From NCBI GenBank assembly GCA_017620635.1, contig JAGAUV010000013.1, positions 1-63,198 of the forward strand: DNA of 63,198 bases, written 5' to 3'. The position numbers and the translations under genes are program-made. Positions 49,285-58,749 of the stretch are shown piece by piece (the first letter of the stretch is position 1; every line of letters starts with the position of its first letter). This stretch comes from Muribaculaceae bacterium (GTDB lineage: Bacteria > Bacteroidota > Bacteroidia > Bacteroidales > Muribaculaceae). A model generated the notes under the pieces. The model worked only from the letters and a program-made list of their open reading frames with translations, searched no databases and was not told where the DNA came from.

Positions 49285-49740
49285 TCAGGGCAAATAGGGT
49301 GATACATCTTGGCCGTAAGCAGCGAGCTCGCGCACCATCGACGAGGACAGTGCCGCCAGCTCGGGCCGGCTAAATAATATAACACTTTCAATGCCCGAAA
49401 GTTGCATGTTGACCGTGGCGAGATCGCGTTCGTACTCGAAATCCTTGACCGAACGCACACCGCGTATTATAAATCCGGCGCCCATCTGACGCGCCAGCTG
49501 AATTGTGAGACAGGAATACACAACGACCTCTATCTCGGACCGGCCGCTGTAGATGCGGCGTATCTCTTCGGCGGCAGCCTCCGCATCGGCGGCCGGTTTG
49601 CCGGCGTTGTAGCCTACCGCTATCACTATGCGGTCGAATATTTCAAGCCCACGCTCCACTATGTCGGCATGGCCGATAGTGAATGGATTGAAGGAGCCGG
49701 GGAAAATGGCTGTTCGTCTATTGGTCGATGTGGCTGTCAT
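49285..49740 (-). CDS. coaD: Pantetheine-phosphate adenylyltransferase
   Basis: A 151-residue nucleotidyltransferase that makes dephospho-CoA from 4'-phosphopantetheine and ATP. Diagnostic: AIFPGSFNPFTIGHADIVERG (T/HxGH motif), GFIIRGVRSVKDFEYE and ISxxMVREL-like SSSMVRELAAYGQDVSPYLP. The ATG at 49740 gives the family start and overlaps the end of parE by 23 bases. Confidence 0.94.
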   Translation of the reverse strand: MTATSTNRRTAIFPGSFNPFTIGHADIVERGLEIFDRIVIAVGYNAGKPAADAEAAAEEIRRIYSGRSEIEVVVYSCLTIQLARQMGAGFIIRGVRSVKDFEYERDLATVNMQLSGIESVILFSRPELAALSSSMVRELAAYGQDVSPYLP

Positions 49741-51673
49741 CCTCAACAACAAGATTATCGATGATAAAATTCTGTCGTTCCATTGTGTTCTTGCCCATGT
49801 AAAATTCGAGCACCTCGGCCACGCCGTCCTCCTTACGCAGACTCACGCGGTCGATGCGCATATCCTCGCCTATGAATCCACGAAATTCGTCGGGCGATAT
49901 CTCTCCGAGACCTTTGAATCGCGTTATCTCGGCGTTTGAGCCGAAACGCGCTATGGCATTGATACGTTCCTCGTCGGTGTAGCAGTATACCGTATCGTCG
50001 GGAGTGTCGGCCTTACGCACCTTGCCCGAGCGCTTGGCTGTCTTCTTGTTACGCACACGGAAGAGAGGGGTCTGCAGGACGTAGACATGGCCTTTCTTTA
50101 TCAGATCGGGGAAGAACTGGAGGAAGAAAGTGAGCATCAGCAGGCGTATGTGCATGCCGTCGACATCGGCATCGGTGGCAATTATGACCTTGTTGTAGCG
50201 GAGGCCGTCGAGGCCGTCCTCTATATTCAGGGCCGCCTGCAGGAGACTGAACTCCTCATTGGTGTAGAGCTCCTTCTGTGTGGCGCCATAGGTGTTGAGA
50301 GGCTTTCCACGGAGCTTGAACACCGCCTGGGTCTCCACGTCGCGTACTTTCTCTATCGAACCGCCGGCCGAATCGCCCTCGGTAATGAATATCGATGTAG
50401 CGTTCTTCTTCTCTTCGTTACCACGCGAGTCGCTCAGATGCACACGGCAATCGTTGAGCTTGCGGTTATAGAGACTTACCTTTTTTGCTGTCTCCCTCGC
50501 TTTCTTGGCCACGCCGGCCATAGCCTTGCGCGCACGTTCGCTGTCCTGTACCTTCTTGAGTATTATATCGGCCACCTCAAGATCGCGATGGAGGTAGTTG
50601 TCGAGTTCCTTGCGGATGAAATCGCTGATATATTTTGCTATAGTAGGGCCTTCGGGGCGCATGTCGCGCGATCCGAGACGTGTCTTTGTCTGGCTCTCGA
50701 ACACCGGGTCGACCACGTTGACGGCAATCGCCGCTACCATGCCGTTGCGGATATCGGAGTATTCGAAGTTGCGCCCGAAGTAGTCCTTCATAGTGCGGCT
50801 CACGGCCTCTTTGAACGCCGTGAGATGGGTACCGCCCTGAGTGGTGTGCTGGCTGTTTACGAAACTGTAGTATTCCTCGCCGTACTGGTTGACATGCGTT
50901 ATCGCCACTTCGATGTTCGGGCCCTTGAAGTGTATGACAGGATAAAGCGGCTCCTGTGTAAGATTCTCTTTCAGGAGGTCTTCGAGTCCGTGGCGCGAGA
51001 TATAGGTCTTGCTGTTGAACACTATCTTGAGGCCGGTGTTGAGGAAGGTATAGTTCTTCAGCAGAGGCACAATAAACTCATCGCGGAATGCATAGTCGCG
51101 GAATATATCCGGCGAGGGCGTGAAAGTTACCACCGTACCGTTTGCCTCCTCGGTCGGCTCTATCGAGCTCTCCTCCACAAGCTGTCCGAGCGAAAAACGG
51201 GCACGCTTGCACTCGCCGTCGCGGAACGACGCTATCTCGAAACTTGTCGACAGCGCATTCACGGCCTTGATGCCCACACCGTTGAGACCTACAGTCTGTG
51301 TGAAGGCGCCTTCCTTGAACTTGCCGCCGGTATTCATCTTGGAAGCGACATCGACAACCGAACCCAATGGAATACCTCGTCCGAAGTCGCGAACGGTGGC
51401 GGTATGCTCGTCGACATCGACTATGATCTGGTTGCCATAGCCCATCATGTACTCGTCGATAGAGTTGTCTATAACCTCCTTGAGCAGTACATATATGCCG
51501 TCGTCACTGTTTGTTCCGTCGCCGAGTTTACCGATATACATGCCCGGCCTCTGCTGTATGTGCTCATACCACGACAGCGACAGAATAGAGCTGTCGTCGT
51601 AGCTTACAGTAGTCTTGGGCTTGTTGTTCTCTTCCTGCGATTCGGGACTGAAAATATTCTGATCGTTATCCAT
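49718..51673 (-). CDS. parE: DNA topoisomerase IV subunit B (ParE-type)
   Basis: A 651-residue type IIA topoisomerase ATPase subunit. GHKL motifs: QRPGMYIGKLG, KEVIDNSIDEYMMG and RDFGRGIPLG; transducer; then the toprim domain with TEGDSAGGS, the DADVDGMHIRLLML metal site and RFKGLGEI. It decatenates chromosomes with ParC (not in the window). The N-terminal FSPESQEENNKP is a short acidic extension. Confidence 0.92.
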   Translation of the reverse strand: MDNDQNIFSPESQEENNKPKTTVSYDDSSILSLSWYEHIQQRPGMYIGKLGDGTNSDDGIYVLLKEVIDNSIDEYMMGYGNQIIVDVDEHTATVRDFGRGIPLGSVVDVASKMNTGGKFKEGAFTQTVGLNGVGIKAVNALSTSFEIASFRDGECKRARFSLGQLVEESSIEPTEEANGTVVTFTPSPDIFRDYAFRDEFIVPLLKNYTFLNTGLKIVFNSKTYISRHGLEDLLKENLTQEPLYPVIHFKGPNIEVAITHVNQYGEEYYSFVNSQHTTQGGTHLTAFKEAVSRTMKDYFGRNFEYSDIRNGMVAAIAVNVVDPVFESQTKTRLGSRDMRPEGPTIAKYISDFIRKELDNYLHRDLEVADIILKKVQDSERARKAMAGVAKKARETAKKVSLYNRKLNDCRVHLSDSRGNEEKKNATSIFITEGDSAGGSIEKVRDVETQAVFKLRGKPLNTYGATQKELYTNEEFSLLQAALNIEDGLDGLRYNKVIIATDADVDGMHIRLLMLTFFLQFFPDLIKKGHVYVLQTPLFRVRNKKTAKRSGKVRKADTPDDTVYCYTDEERINAIARFGSNAEITRFKGLGEISPDEFRGFIGEDMRIDRVSLRKEDGVAEVLEFYMGKNTMERQNFIIDNLVVEDDSHIDQ

Positions 51674-51726
51674 TGGTATTTGATAGAGAGGTTATTAGTT
51701 TGGCGGTGTCACACGTCCGTCGGCCC

Positions 51727-52794
51727 TTATTCCTTATCCTTGGCCGGGCGCTCTTTCTCGGAGTGCTGGCGACGTAGCGGATTGCTGTAGATGCGGTCGT
51801 GGTCGATGCGATGCCGGTAAATGTCGATGGCGGCATAAATGGCGCATCTCAGGCTGTCGGGCGAGGCCTCGTTCTTGCCTGCTATGTCGTAGCCTGTGCC
51901 ATGGTCGGGAGAAGTGCGCACGAAAGGCAGTCCAGCCGTGAAATTCACGCCGCTGTCCATAGCCAGAGTCTTGAACGGAGTCAGCCCCTGATCGTGGTAC
52001 ATGGCCAGTATGCCGTCGAAATGCTTGTAGACGCCGCTGCCGAAGAAACCATCGGCAGCATACGGACCGAAAGCGAGAATCTTTTTTTCGCGAGCCGCAA
52101 CTATCGCCGGAGCTATTACCTTCTGCTCCTCTTCTCCCAGCAGGCCGTTTTCGCCCGAGTGGGGATTAAGCGAAAGGACAGCAATACGCGGCGACGGCAC
52201 GCCGAAATCACGGCACAGCGACCGGTTGAACTGCTCGAGCTTGCGGTCGAGCAACTCGGGCGTGATAGCCGCAGCCACTTGCGACAGGGGCGTGTGTGTC
52301 GTGGCCAGAGCTATGCGTATTTCGTCGGTACACATAACCATCAGAGCCTCGTCGCCCTCCTCGCCGAGCCGTGACTGGAGATACTCCGTATGGCCGGGGA
52401 AATGGAAATCGTCGCTCTGTATGGTCTTCTTATTGATAGGCGCTGTTACCAGCACATCGATATTACCTTCCTTGAGGTCGTTTACAGCGGCTTCGAGAGC
52501 GGCAAAAGCAGCCTGTCCGGCATTTTCGGCAGGCACACCGGGATCGATCTTGAGATCCTCGCCGACGACATTGATGATGTTGAACTGGCCGTCGGCGGCA
52601 TCGGCCGCGCTGTCGATACGGTTGAACTGCACCGGCGCGAGCTCCATGGCCTTGCGGTAGAATGCCGCAGCCTTGGCAGAGCCGTATACCACAACAGTAC
52701 ACAGATCCGCCAAACGGACGTCTTCAAGTACCTTTAATATCACTTCGTATCCGATACCGTTGGTATCGCCGTGCGTAATTCCTATTTTGATCAT
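51727..52794 (-). CDS. pdxA: 4-hydroxythreonine-4-phosphate dehydrogenase
   Basis: A 355-residue PdxA, which oxidises 4-phosphohydroxy-threonine in the pyridoxal phosphate pathway. Motifs: IGITHGDTNGIGYEVILK, TAPINKKTIQ, FPGHTEYLQ, NPHSGENGLLG, MYHDQGLTPFK and FTAGLPFVRTSPDHGTGYDIAG. The C-terminus is long, basic and low-complexity (HSEKERPAKDKE). Confidence 0.94.
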   Translation of the reverse strand: MIKIGITHGDTNGIGYEVILKVLEDVRLADLCTVVVYGSAKAAAFYRKAMELAPVQFNRIDSAADAADGQFNIINVVGEDLKIDPGVPAENAGQAAFAALEAAVNDLKEGNIDVLVTAPINKKTIQSDDFHFPGHTEYLQSRLGEEGDEALMVMCTDEIRIALATTHTPLSQVAAAITPELLDRKLEQFNRSLCRDFGVPSPRIAVLSLNPHSGENGLLGEEEQKVIAPAIVAAREKKILAFGPYAADGFFGSGVYKHFDGILAMYHDQGLTPFKTLAMDSGVNFTAGLPFVRTSPDHGTGYDIAGKNEASPDSLRCAIYAAIDIYRHRIDHDRIYSNPLRRQHSEKERPAKDKE

Positions 52795-52814
52795 CAGTTA
52801 TTTGATGTTAAAAG

Positions 52815-53843
52815 TTAAATAGTGTTTTTATTGCCCGAAAGCATGCCGCATGCCGCCATTATGTCCTCTCCCCTCGACGCACGTATCGTGGCTATTATGC
52901 CGGCTTCGTTAAGTATGTCGCGGAAATATTCCATGGCACGCTGCGATGAGGGCTGCCCCTCGAAACCCGGAGTGCGGTGGAAACGGATGAGGTTGACACG
53001 GGCGTCGGTGCCTTTGAGCAGACGCGCGAGGGCGTGGGCGTGACGGGCATCGTCGTTGAGCCCTTCGAACATTGTATATTCTATCGAGAGTCGCCGCTGA
53101 TGCGCGAAATCATGCTGCCGGAGAGTAGCCAGTATGTCGGACATAGGGAATGCCCGCTGTACGGGCATGATCGACAGTCGTTCGTCGGCAAAAGGCGAGT
53201 GAAGGCTTACCGCTATATGCACCTGACTGTTGTTGAGCAGTATATCGAGGCCGGGCTGTTTGCCTATTGTCGATACTGTGATGCGGCGCGGACTCCACGC
53301 CATGCCCCAGGGAGCGGTAAGTATGTCGACAGCGCGCATTACGGCGTCGATATTGTCGGCAGGCTCGCCCATACCCATAAACACGATGTTGGTCAAGGTA
53401 TCGCTCTCGGGTATCGACAGCACCTGGTTGATGATAGCTCCGGCATCGAGATCGCCTTGCCATCCGCCCTGCCCTGTCATGCAGAAACGGCAATTCATCT
53501 TGCAGCCTGCCTGACTCGAAATACAGAGAGTGGCACGGTCGCGGTCGGGGATATATACGGCCTCGACATCGCGGCCGGCTACACCGGTGAAAAGATATTT
53601 TACAGTGCCGTCCGTGCTCCTCGCCTCGGCGATGGGGGCTTCACGGCCTATGGTGTAGCCATTGTCGCGCAGCCATGCCCTTGCCGATTTCGGCAGGTCG
53701 GTCATGGCGTCGATATCGGTAGCTCCACGCTTGTAGAGCCACGCCGCCATCTGACCGGCGGCGAATCTGCGCAGACCGGCCTCGGCAGCCACCGCCTCAA
53801 GCCCTGAGAGATCGAGTCCTAAAAGTTTCTTCAATTCCGACAT
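52815..53843 (-). CDS. rlmN: 23S rRNA/tRNA adenine-C2 methyltransferase RlmN
   Basis: A 342-residue radical SAM enzyme that methylates A2503 of 23S rRNA and A37 of some tRNAs. The cluster motif CKMNCRFCMTG (CxxxCxxC) is plain, with FMGMGEPADNIDAVMRA, ITVSTIGK, AVSLHSP, EYTMFEGLND and a late Cys in AACGML. Its ATG overlaps the gpsA stop (TGATG). Confidence 0.94.
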   Translation of the reverse strand: MSELKKLLGLDLSGLEAVAAEAGLRRFAAGQMAAWLYKRGATDIDAMTDLPKSARAWLRDNGYTIGREAPIAEARSTDGTVKYLFTGVAGRDVEAVYIPDRDRATLCISSQAGCKMNCRFCMTGQGGWQGDLDAGAIINQVLSIPESDTLTNIVFMGMGEPADNIDAVMRAVDILTAPWGMAWSPRRITVSTIGKQPGLDILLNNSQVHIAVSLHSPFADERLSIMPVQRAFPMSDILATLRQHDFAHQRRLSIEYTMFEGLNDDARHAHALARLLKGTDARVNLIRFHRTPGFEGQPSSQRAMEYFRDILNEAGIIATIRASRGEDIMAACGMLSGNKNTI

Positions 53844-54844
53844 CAGTTAAACGTTTGCGCCATGGTCTTGAATGCTCTCGCGGCCGAAGCACCCCGGTAG
53901 AGGATGGAGTATACGGCATTGAGGATAGGCATATCGATAGCATAGTGCTGGTTTATGTCCCAGATACATTTGGCGCCATAATATCCTTCGGCAGTCTGCT
54001 CCATTTCCATACGGGCGGCCTTGACGGAATAACCCTTGCCTATCATGGAACCGAAATTATGGTTGCGAGAGAAGCGCGAGTAACCTGTTACAAGCAGGTC
54101 GCCGAGATATACGGAATCACATATATGCCTCGGCCGTGGCGATACGGCGTCGAGGAAACGCTCCATCTCGCGTATGGCGTTGCTTATGAGGACAGCGCAG
54201 AAGTTGTCGCCGGTCTTCATGCCGTGCACGATGCCGGCAGCGATGGCATATACATTCTTCAGCACCGACGCATACTCGATGCCGTCGACGTCGCTCGAAG
54301 TGATAGCATGAGTATGCTTACCGCGAAGGCAATTGGCGAAAGTCTCGGCGAGCTCCTGATTCTCGCATCCGATGGTCAGATAGCTGGGACGGTCGAGAGC
54401 CACCTCTTCGGCATGACACGGGCCCGAGACCACAAGCGTGCGGTCGAGCGAGGTGCCGAAGACACGGGCCATATAGTCGGTAATAAGCTCGTTGGTGTCG
54501 GGCACGATACCCGTTACCGCCGATATTATATACTTGCCTGATATATCTGCTGTAATCTTGTCGACATGGTCCTTGAAGTATGGCGAGGGCATGACAAGGA
54601 GCAGTGTATCGGCCTTGTTGCAGACATAGTTGATGTCGCTCGAGAAGTCGATACGGCTTATGTCGAAGTCCACGTCGGTAAGGTATGCAGGGTTGTGACC
54701 GAGCCGTCGGAAGTCCTCGATACGGTCGTCACGACGCATATACCATGTTATCGACGGGCAGTATTGCAGCAGCAGTTTGGCGAGAGCTGTAGCCCAGCTG
54801 CCGCCACCCATCACTGCTATATTGCCCGGAAACGGAGTATTCAT
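53843..54844 (-). CDS. gpsA: Glycerol-3-phosphate dehydrogenase, NAD(P)-dependent
   Basis: A 333-residue enzyme that makes sn-glycerol 3-phosphate for phospholipids. The Rossmann start is IAVMGGGSWATALAKLL (GxGxxA), followed by LLLVMPSPYF, VSGPCHAEEVA, the catalytic-region VLKNVYAIAAGIVHGM with Lys, and a SRFSRNHNFGSMIGKGY segment. Twelve bases after lysS. Confidence 0.94.
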   Translation of the reverse strand: MNTPFPGNIAVMGGGSWATALAKLLLQYCPSITWYMRRDDRIEDFRRLGHNPAYLTDVDFDISRIDFSSDINYVCNKADTLLLVMPSPYFKDHVDKITADISGKYIISAVTGIVPDTNELITDYMARVFGTSLDRTLVVSGPCHAEEVALDRPSYLTIGCENQELAETFANCLRGKHTHAITSSDVDGIEYASVLKNVYAIAAGIVHGMKTGDNFCAVLISNAIREMERFLDAVSPRPRHICDSVYLGDLLVTGYSRFSRNHNFGSMIGKGYSVKAARMEMEQTAEGYYGAKCIWDINQHYAIDMPILNAVYSILYRGASAARAFKTMAQTFN

Positions 54845-54856
54845 AGTATTGATATA

Positions 54857-56587
54857 TTAAGCATTGACCGCATCCACCCAGGCCTTTACATCGTCGGCCG
54901 AGGGATTCTTGAGGCCAAGCTTGTTCTTTTTGTTGAACATGCAGATGTCCTGAAAGAGCTTGTTGGGATTGAGCGACGCGAAAGAAGCGACTGTGGTGTA
55001 GCCCATCTTCTGCAGCGGAGCCACCCATTCCTCAGCTACGCCGAGAGCTGTGTAAGCTTCGGGAGCATCGCGTTTCTCTACTTTCTCGGGGCGCATCTGT
55101 GGGAAGAGAAGTACTTCCTGGATGGTGGTTTGTCCCGTCATGAGCATCACAAGGCGGTCCATACCGATACCCATGCCCGATGTGGGAGGCATGCCGTACT
55201 CGAGGGCGCGGATGAAGTCGCCGTCGATAATCATGGCCTCGTCGTCGCCTTTCTCGCCCAGTCGCATCTGCTCTACAAAGCGTTCGTACTGGTCGATAGG
55301 ATCGTTGAGCTCGGAATATGCGTTGGCGAGCTCCTTGCCGTTGACCATAAGCTCGAAACGCTCGGTAAGCTCGGGATTGTCGCGGTGGCGTTTGGTCAGA
55401 GGCGACATTTCGATAGGATAATCGGTTATGAATGTAGGCTGTATGTATTTGCCTTCGCACATCTCGCCGAAGATCTCGTCTATGAGCTTGCCTTTGCCCA
55501 TGGTCTCGTCCACTTCGATACCCATACCCTTGGCAGCTTCGCGAAGCTCGGCCTCGCTCTTTCCTTCGATATCATAACCGGTGTGTTCCATGATGGCCTG
55601 AGCCATAGTCACGCGAGGGAAGGGAGCCTTGAAGCTTATGGTCTTGTCGCCGACCATGACTTCTGTAGTACCGTTGACGTCGAGACATATCTTCTCGAGC
55701 ATCTTCTCGGTAAAGCTCATCATCCAGTTATAGTCCTTGTATGAAACATAGATCTCCATACAGGTAAACTCGGGGTTGTGGGTGCGGTCCATACCCTCGT
55801 TGCGGAAGTTCTTGGAGAACTCATATACGCCCTCGAAACCACCTACGATAAGGCGTTTGAGGTAGAGCTCGTCGGCGATACGGAGGTAGAGAGGTATGTC
55901 GAGCGCGTTGTGATGTGTGATAAATGGTCGCGCGGCAGCACCGCCGGGGATAGACTGCAGTATGGGAGTCTCGACCTCGATATAACCGGCGTTGTTGAAG
56001 TACTCGCGCATAGAGGTGTATACCTTTGTGCGCTTAAGGAATATTTCTTTCACGCCCTCGTTGACAACCAGGTCGACGTAGCGGCGGCGGTAGCGCAGCT
56101 CGGGATCATCGAAAGCGTCGTATGTCACGCCGTCTTTCACTTTGACAACGGGAAGGGGACGGAGAGACTTGCTCAATACGGTAAGGGACTCTGCATGGAC
56201 TGAAATCTCGCCGGTCTGGGTACGGAATACAAAACCCTTGATGCCTACGAAGTCGCCGATATCGAGGAGCTTCTTGAACACCACATTGTAGAGGTCCTTG
56301 TTTTCTCCGGGGCATATGTCGTCACGCGAGATATATACCTGTATACGGCCGTGAGAATCCTGCAGGGTAAGGAATGACGCCTTACCCATGATACGCCGGC
56401 CCATAATACGGCCGGCGATGCTTACTTCGCGCTTAGGAGCGTCGTCGGAGAAGTTATCTTTTATTTCGTCGCTGTAACCTGTTACGATATATTCGGCAGC
56501 CGGATAAGGCTCGATACCCATGTCGCGCATGGCCGCCATGCTGTTGCGGCGGATCTGTTCCTGTTCGCTAAGTTCGCTTGCGTTCAT
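54857..56587 (-). CDS. lysS: Lysyl-tRNA synthetase, class II
   Basis: A 576-residue class II synthetase. An OB-fold anticodon-binding domain ([31 protein letters not shown]) precedes the catalytic core with motif 2 around [20 protein letters not shown] and motif 3 [15 protein letters not shown]. About 70 extra residues at the C-terminus (from [15 protein letters not shown] to the end) look like a small helical domain; this extended length fits Bacteroidales LysRS as I remember it. First gene of the seven-gene minus-strand run. Confidence 0.95.
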   Translation of the reverse strand: MNASELSEQEQIRRNSMAAMRDMGIEPYPAAEYIVTGYSDEIKDNFSDDAPKREVSIAGRIMGRRIMGKASFLTLQDSHGRIQVYISRDDICPGENKDLYNVVFKKLLDIGDFVGIKGFVFRTQTGEISVHAESLTVLSKSLRPLPVVKVKDGVTYDAFDDPELRYRRRYVDLVVNEGVKEIFLKRTKVYTSMREYFNNAGYIEVETPILQSIPGGAAARPFITHHNALDIPLYLRIADELYLKRLIVGGFEGVYEFSKNFRNEGMDRTHNPEFTCMEIYVSYKDYNWMMSFTEKMLEKICLDVNGTTEVMVGDKTISFKAPFPRVTMAQAIMEHTGYDIEGKSEAELREAAKGMGIEVDETMGKGKLIDEIFGEMCEGKYIQPTFITDYPIEMSPLTKRHRDNPELTERFELMVNGKELANAYSELNDPIDQYERFVEQMRLGEKGDDEAMIIDGDFIRALEYGMPPTSGMGIGMDRLVMLMTGQTTIQEVLLFPQMRPEKVEKRDAPEAYTALGVAEEWVAPLQKMGYTTVASFASLNPNKLFQDICMFNKKNKLGLKNPSADDVKAWVDAVNA

Positions 56588-56644
56588 TATGATAGTTTTG
56601 TTATATTTTCAGTTCGATGAGAGCCTTCGCCCCCAATTAAAGTG

Positions 56645-56676
56645 CAAATATAGCAAAAACGCTCGAAACGAGCAAA
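56645..56676 (-). promoter_or_regulatory. Promoter of the lysS operon
   Basis: On the minus strand: TTTG (56676-56673), exactly 20 bases, TATATTTG (56652-56645). The spacer contains the perfect dyad GCTCG-AAA-CGAGC (56661-56673) next to the -33 box, a possible operator. Confidence 0.75.
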
Positions 56677-56710
56677 TCAAAGGCAAGCGGCACCACGCGC
56701 GGGTTGCGGA

Positions 56711-56742
56711 TTTGGTGTTTATGCTTAAAATGATTAAGTTTG
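56711..56742 (+). promoter_or_regulatory. Promoter of the SGNH hydrolase gene
   Basis: TTTG (56711-56714), exactly 20 bases, TAAGTTTG (56735-56742), 29 bases before the ATG at 56772. Divergent from the lysS promoter. Confidence 0.72.
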
Positions 56743-56771
56743 CATCGGAAACACAAAGTAAACCTAAGACC

Positions 56772-57869
56772 ATGAATAAAATAATCCTGACAATGTGCCT
56801 GATGGCATTAGGCGTTATGGCGCAGGCTGTCGAATGGCAATGGTACAATCCTATGGATGCCGGTTTCCCCACGGTGCAGAACCAGGCTTATGGGGATGAG
56901 ATCGACAAGACATATTACCGCATGCCTGACAGAGCCAAACAGTCGGTAAGAAAAGACGTGTGGGATCTATCCCGTAACTCGGCCGGTCTCGCGGTGTATT
57001 TCAGCTCGGATGCCGATCAGTTCAAGATACGATATGTTGTGACCGGCGGCAAGGCTATGAGCCACATGCCGGCCACGGGAGTGTCGGGTATTGACCTGTA
57101 TCGAGTCGACGGCAAAGGCGACACCGACAGATGTGTAGGATATTGGTCGTTTGGCGATACGGTGTCGTACAGTATACGAAACACAGTGCCCGATCATCAC
57201 AAAGGAGAGCCTTATGATTTCAGGCTTTATCTGCCGCTCTACAATACCGTGGAGTGGCTCGAAATAGGAATCCCCGAGGGAGCGAAGCTCACATTCATGC
57301 CGGCAGAGAAAGAGAAGCCCGTTGTAGTCTACGGCACGTCGATAGCACAAGGCGCTTGCGCCTCCCGTCCAGGCATGTGCTGGACCAATATCGTTCAGCG
57401 CGAGCTGGATATGCCACTCGTCAATTTCGGTTTTTCGGGCAACGGACGTCTTGAACCGGAAGTTTTAGATTTCATGAATGAGATCGACTCAAGGCTGTTT
57501 ATACTTGACTGCCTGCCAAACCTCGATACGGAGAAGGAAGCGGACGTAGAAATGCTGCTGCGAAATGCCATCGAACAGCTCAGAAAGAAAGGCGATATTC
57601 CCATCCTGCTCGTCGACCATATAGGATTCAGTAATATGGCGACGGATTCTGTGAGAAAAATTAATGTAGCCAAACTGAACCGGGTCAACAAAAGAGTATT
57701 CGAAGACCTAAAAAAGAGAGGCGTAAGGAATCTTCATCATCTCGCAGAGGAACAGATGGGGCTGAAACAGGACGATTGGGTTGACGACATCCATCCTTCC
57801 GATCTGGGCATGCGAAAACAGGCCGACGCTGTAATCAAAAAGGTGGCAAAGATATTGAATATCAAATAG
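56772..57869 (+). CDS. Exported SGNH/GDSL hydrolase
   Basis: I start at the ATG at 56772, which gives a signal peptide (MNKIILTMCLMALGVMAQA); a longer in-frame reading runs through the promoter into lysS. The 365-residue product has an N-terminal beta-sandwich (residues about 25-165) and an SGNH hydrolase domain: catalytic Ser in VVVYGTSIAQGACAS, the block II/III residues NFGFSGNGRLEPEV and LDCLPN, and the Asp-His pair in DDIHPSDLGM. Enzymes of this layout deacylate carbohydrates or lipids; an acetyl-esterase acting on glycans is plausible. Confidence 0.87.
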   Translation: MNKIILTMCLMALGVMAQAVEWQWYNPMDAGFPTVQNQAYGDEIDKTYYRMPDRAKQSVRKDVWDLSRNSAGLAVYFSSDADQFKIRYVVTGGKAMSHMPATGVSGIDLYRVDGKGDTDRCVGYWSFGDTVSYSIRNTVPDHHKGEPYDFRLYLPLYNTVEWLEIGIPEGAKLTFMPAEKEKPVVVYGTSIAQGACASRPGMCWTNIVQRELDMPLVNFGFSGNGRLEPEVLDFMNEIDSRLFILDCLPNLDTEKEADVEMLLRNAIEQLRKKGDIPILLVDHIGFSNMATDSVRKINVAKLNRVNKRVFEDLKKRGVRNLHHLAEEQMGLKQDDWVDDIHPSDLGMRKQADAVIKKVAKILNIK

Positions 57870-57884
57870 AAACTAATCAGTGTC

Positions 57885-58739
57885 TTATTTCGAGAGCACT
57901 TCTGCGGCGGCTTCGTTGTAGTATTCGATACACTGCCGTATGTCAGGCACTGAGTTGCCCCAGTTGTTTTCGTACTCTATGGCAAGGTAGCCTTTGAAGT
58001 TCTGGCGACGGAGCTCTTCGAGCATACCTTTGACATTGAGCACACCGGTGCCCCATATGACATCGGACTGCTCGGCCACGTCGGGACGCGCCGCCTCGAT
58101 ATCCTTGAAATGCAGCGATATAACACGACCTTCCAACTTCTTCAGGCTTTCGATATTATCGAAACCCATGCGCTTCCAGTGACCGACATCGGCACACGAA
58201 CCGCACAGCTCGCTACGGGAGGCAACGACAGCAAGCAGACTGTCGGGAGCCCAGTAGGATGAGGGCTTGGGATGATTGTGGACCGACACTTTGATATCGT
58301 ACTTGCCGGCAAGTCTCTCCACCTCGTCCCACATGTGCAGGGGCGGCTCACATGTAACATATTCCATATCCATGTCGCGAGCAAAGGCGAACAGCTTCTC
58401 CCAATCATCGTCGTTGTCACTCGTAAACACTCCCGTGCCGACAATCTTTATACCTTTCTCTGCGGCGATATCGCGAAGCTTGTCCTGAGTATTCTTGTCA
58501 ATATCAAAACCGAAGACCTGATCGCCCCATTCTCCGCCCAGCCGGTGGCCGGGATACACTTCTATGTATTTTATACCCAGCTCCTGAGTCTTATCCAGAG
58601 CCTCGAGGAGCGAGAATTTATGGAAAGTATACGACTGTATCGCCAGATCCCAGCCGGCTTTTTCGGATATAGTTTTTTTGTCGGCGGTACCGGTGCATGC
58701 GCATAGCATCAGCATGCAAAGTATCAGTAAATTCTTCAT
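57885..58739 (-). CDS. Sugar phosphate isomerase/epimerase-like TIM-barrel lipoprotein
   Basis: The start at 58739 opens a lipoprotein signal (MKNLLILCMLMLCAC, Cys15). The 284-residue protein is an AP-endonuclease-2-like TIM barrel: WDLAIQSYTFHKFSLLEALDKTQELG, YIEVYPGHR, VSVHNHPKPS, CADVGHWKRMG and VISLHFKDIE supply the metal ligands of the xylose-isomerase-like family. It probably isomerises or cleaves a modified sugar. It follows the Gfo/Idh/MocA gene by 10 bases; such pairs are common in Bacteroidota catabolic loci, sometimes as a 3-keto-glycoside lyase plus oxidoreductase system. Confidence 0.82.
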   Translation of the reverse strand: MKNLLILCMLMLCACTGTADKKTISEKAGWDLAIQSYTFHKFSLLEALDKTQELGIKYIEVYPGHRLGGEWGDQVFGFDIDKNTQDKLRDIAAEKGIKIVGTGVFTSDNDDDWEKLFAFARDMDMEYVTCEPPLHMWDEVERLAGKYDIKVSVHNHPKPSSYWAPDSLLAVVASRSELCGSCADVGHWKRMGFDNIESLKKLEGRVISLHFKDIEAARPDVAEQSDVIWGTGVLNVKGMLEELRRQNFKGYLAIEYENNWGNSVPDIRQCIEYYNEAAAEVLSK

Positions 58740-58749
58740 GGAGGCGCGT

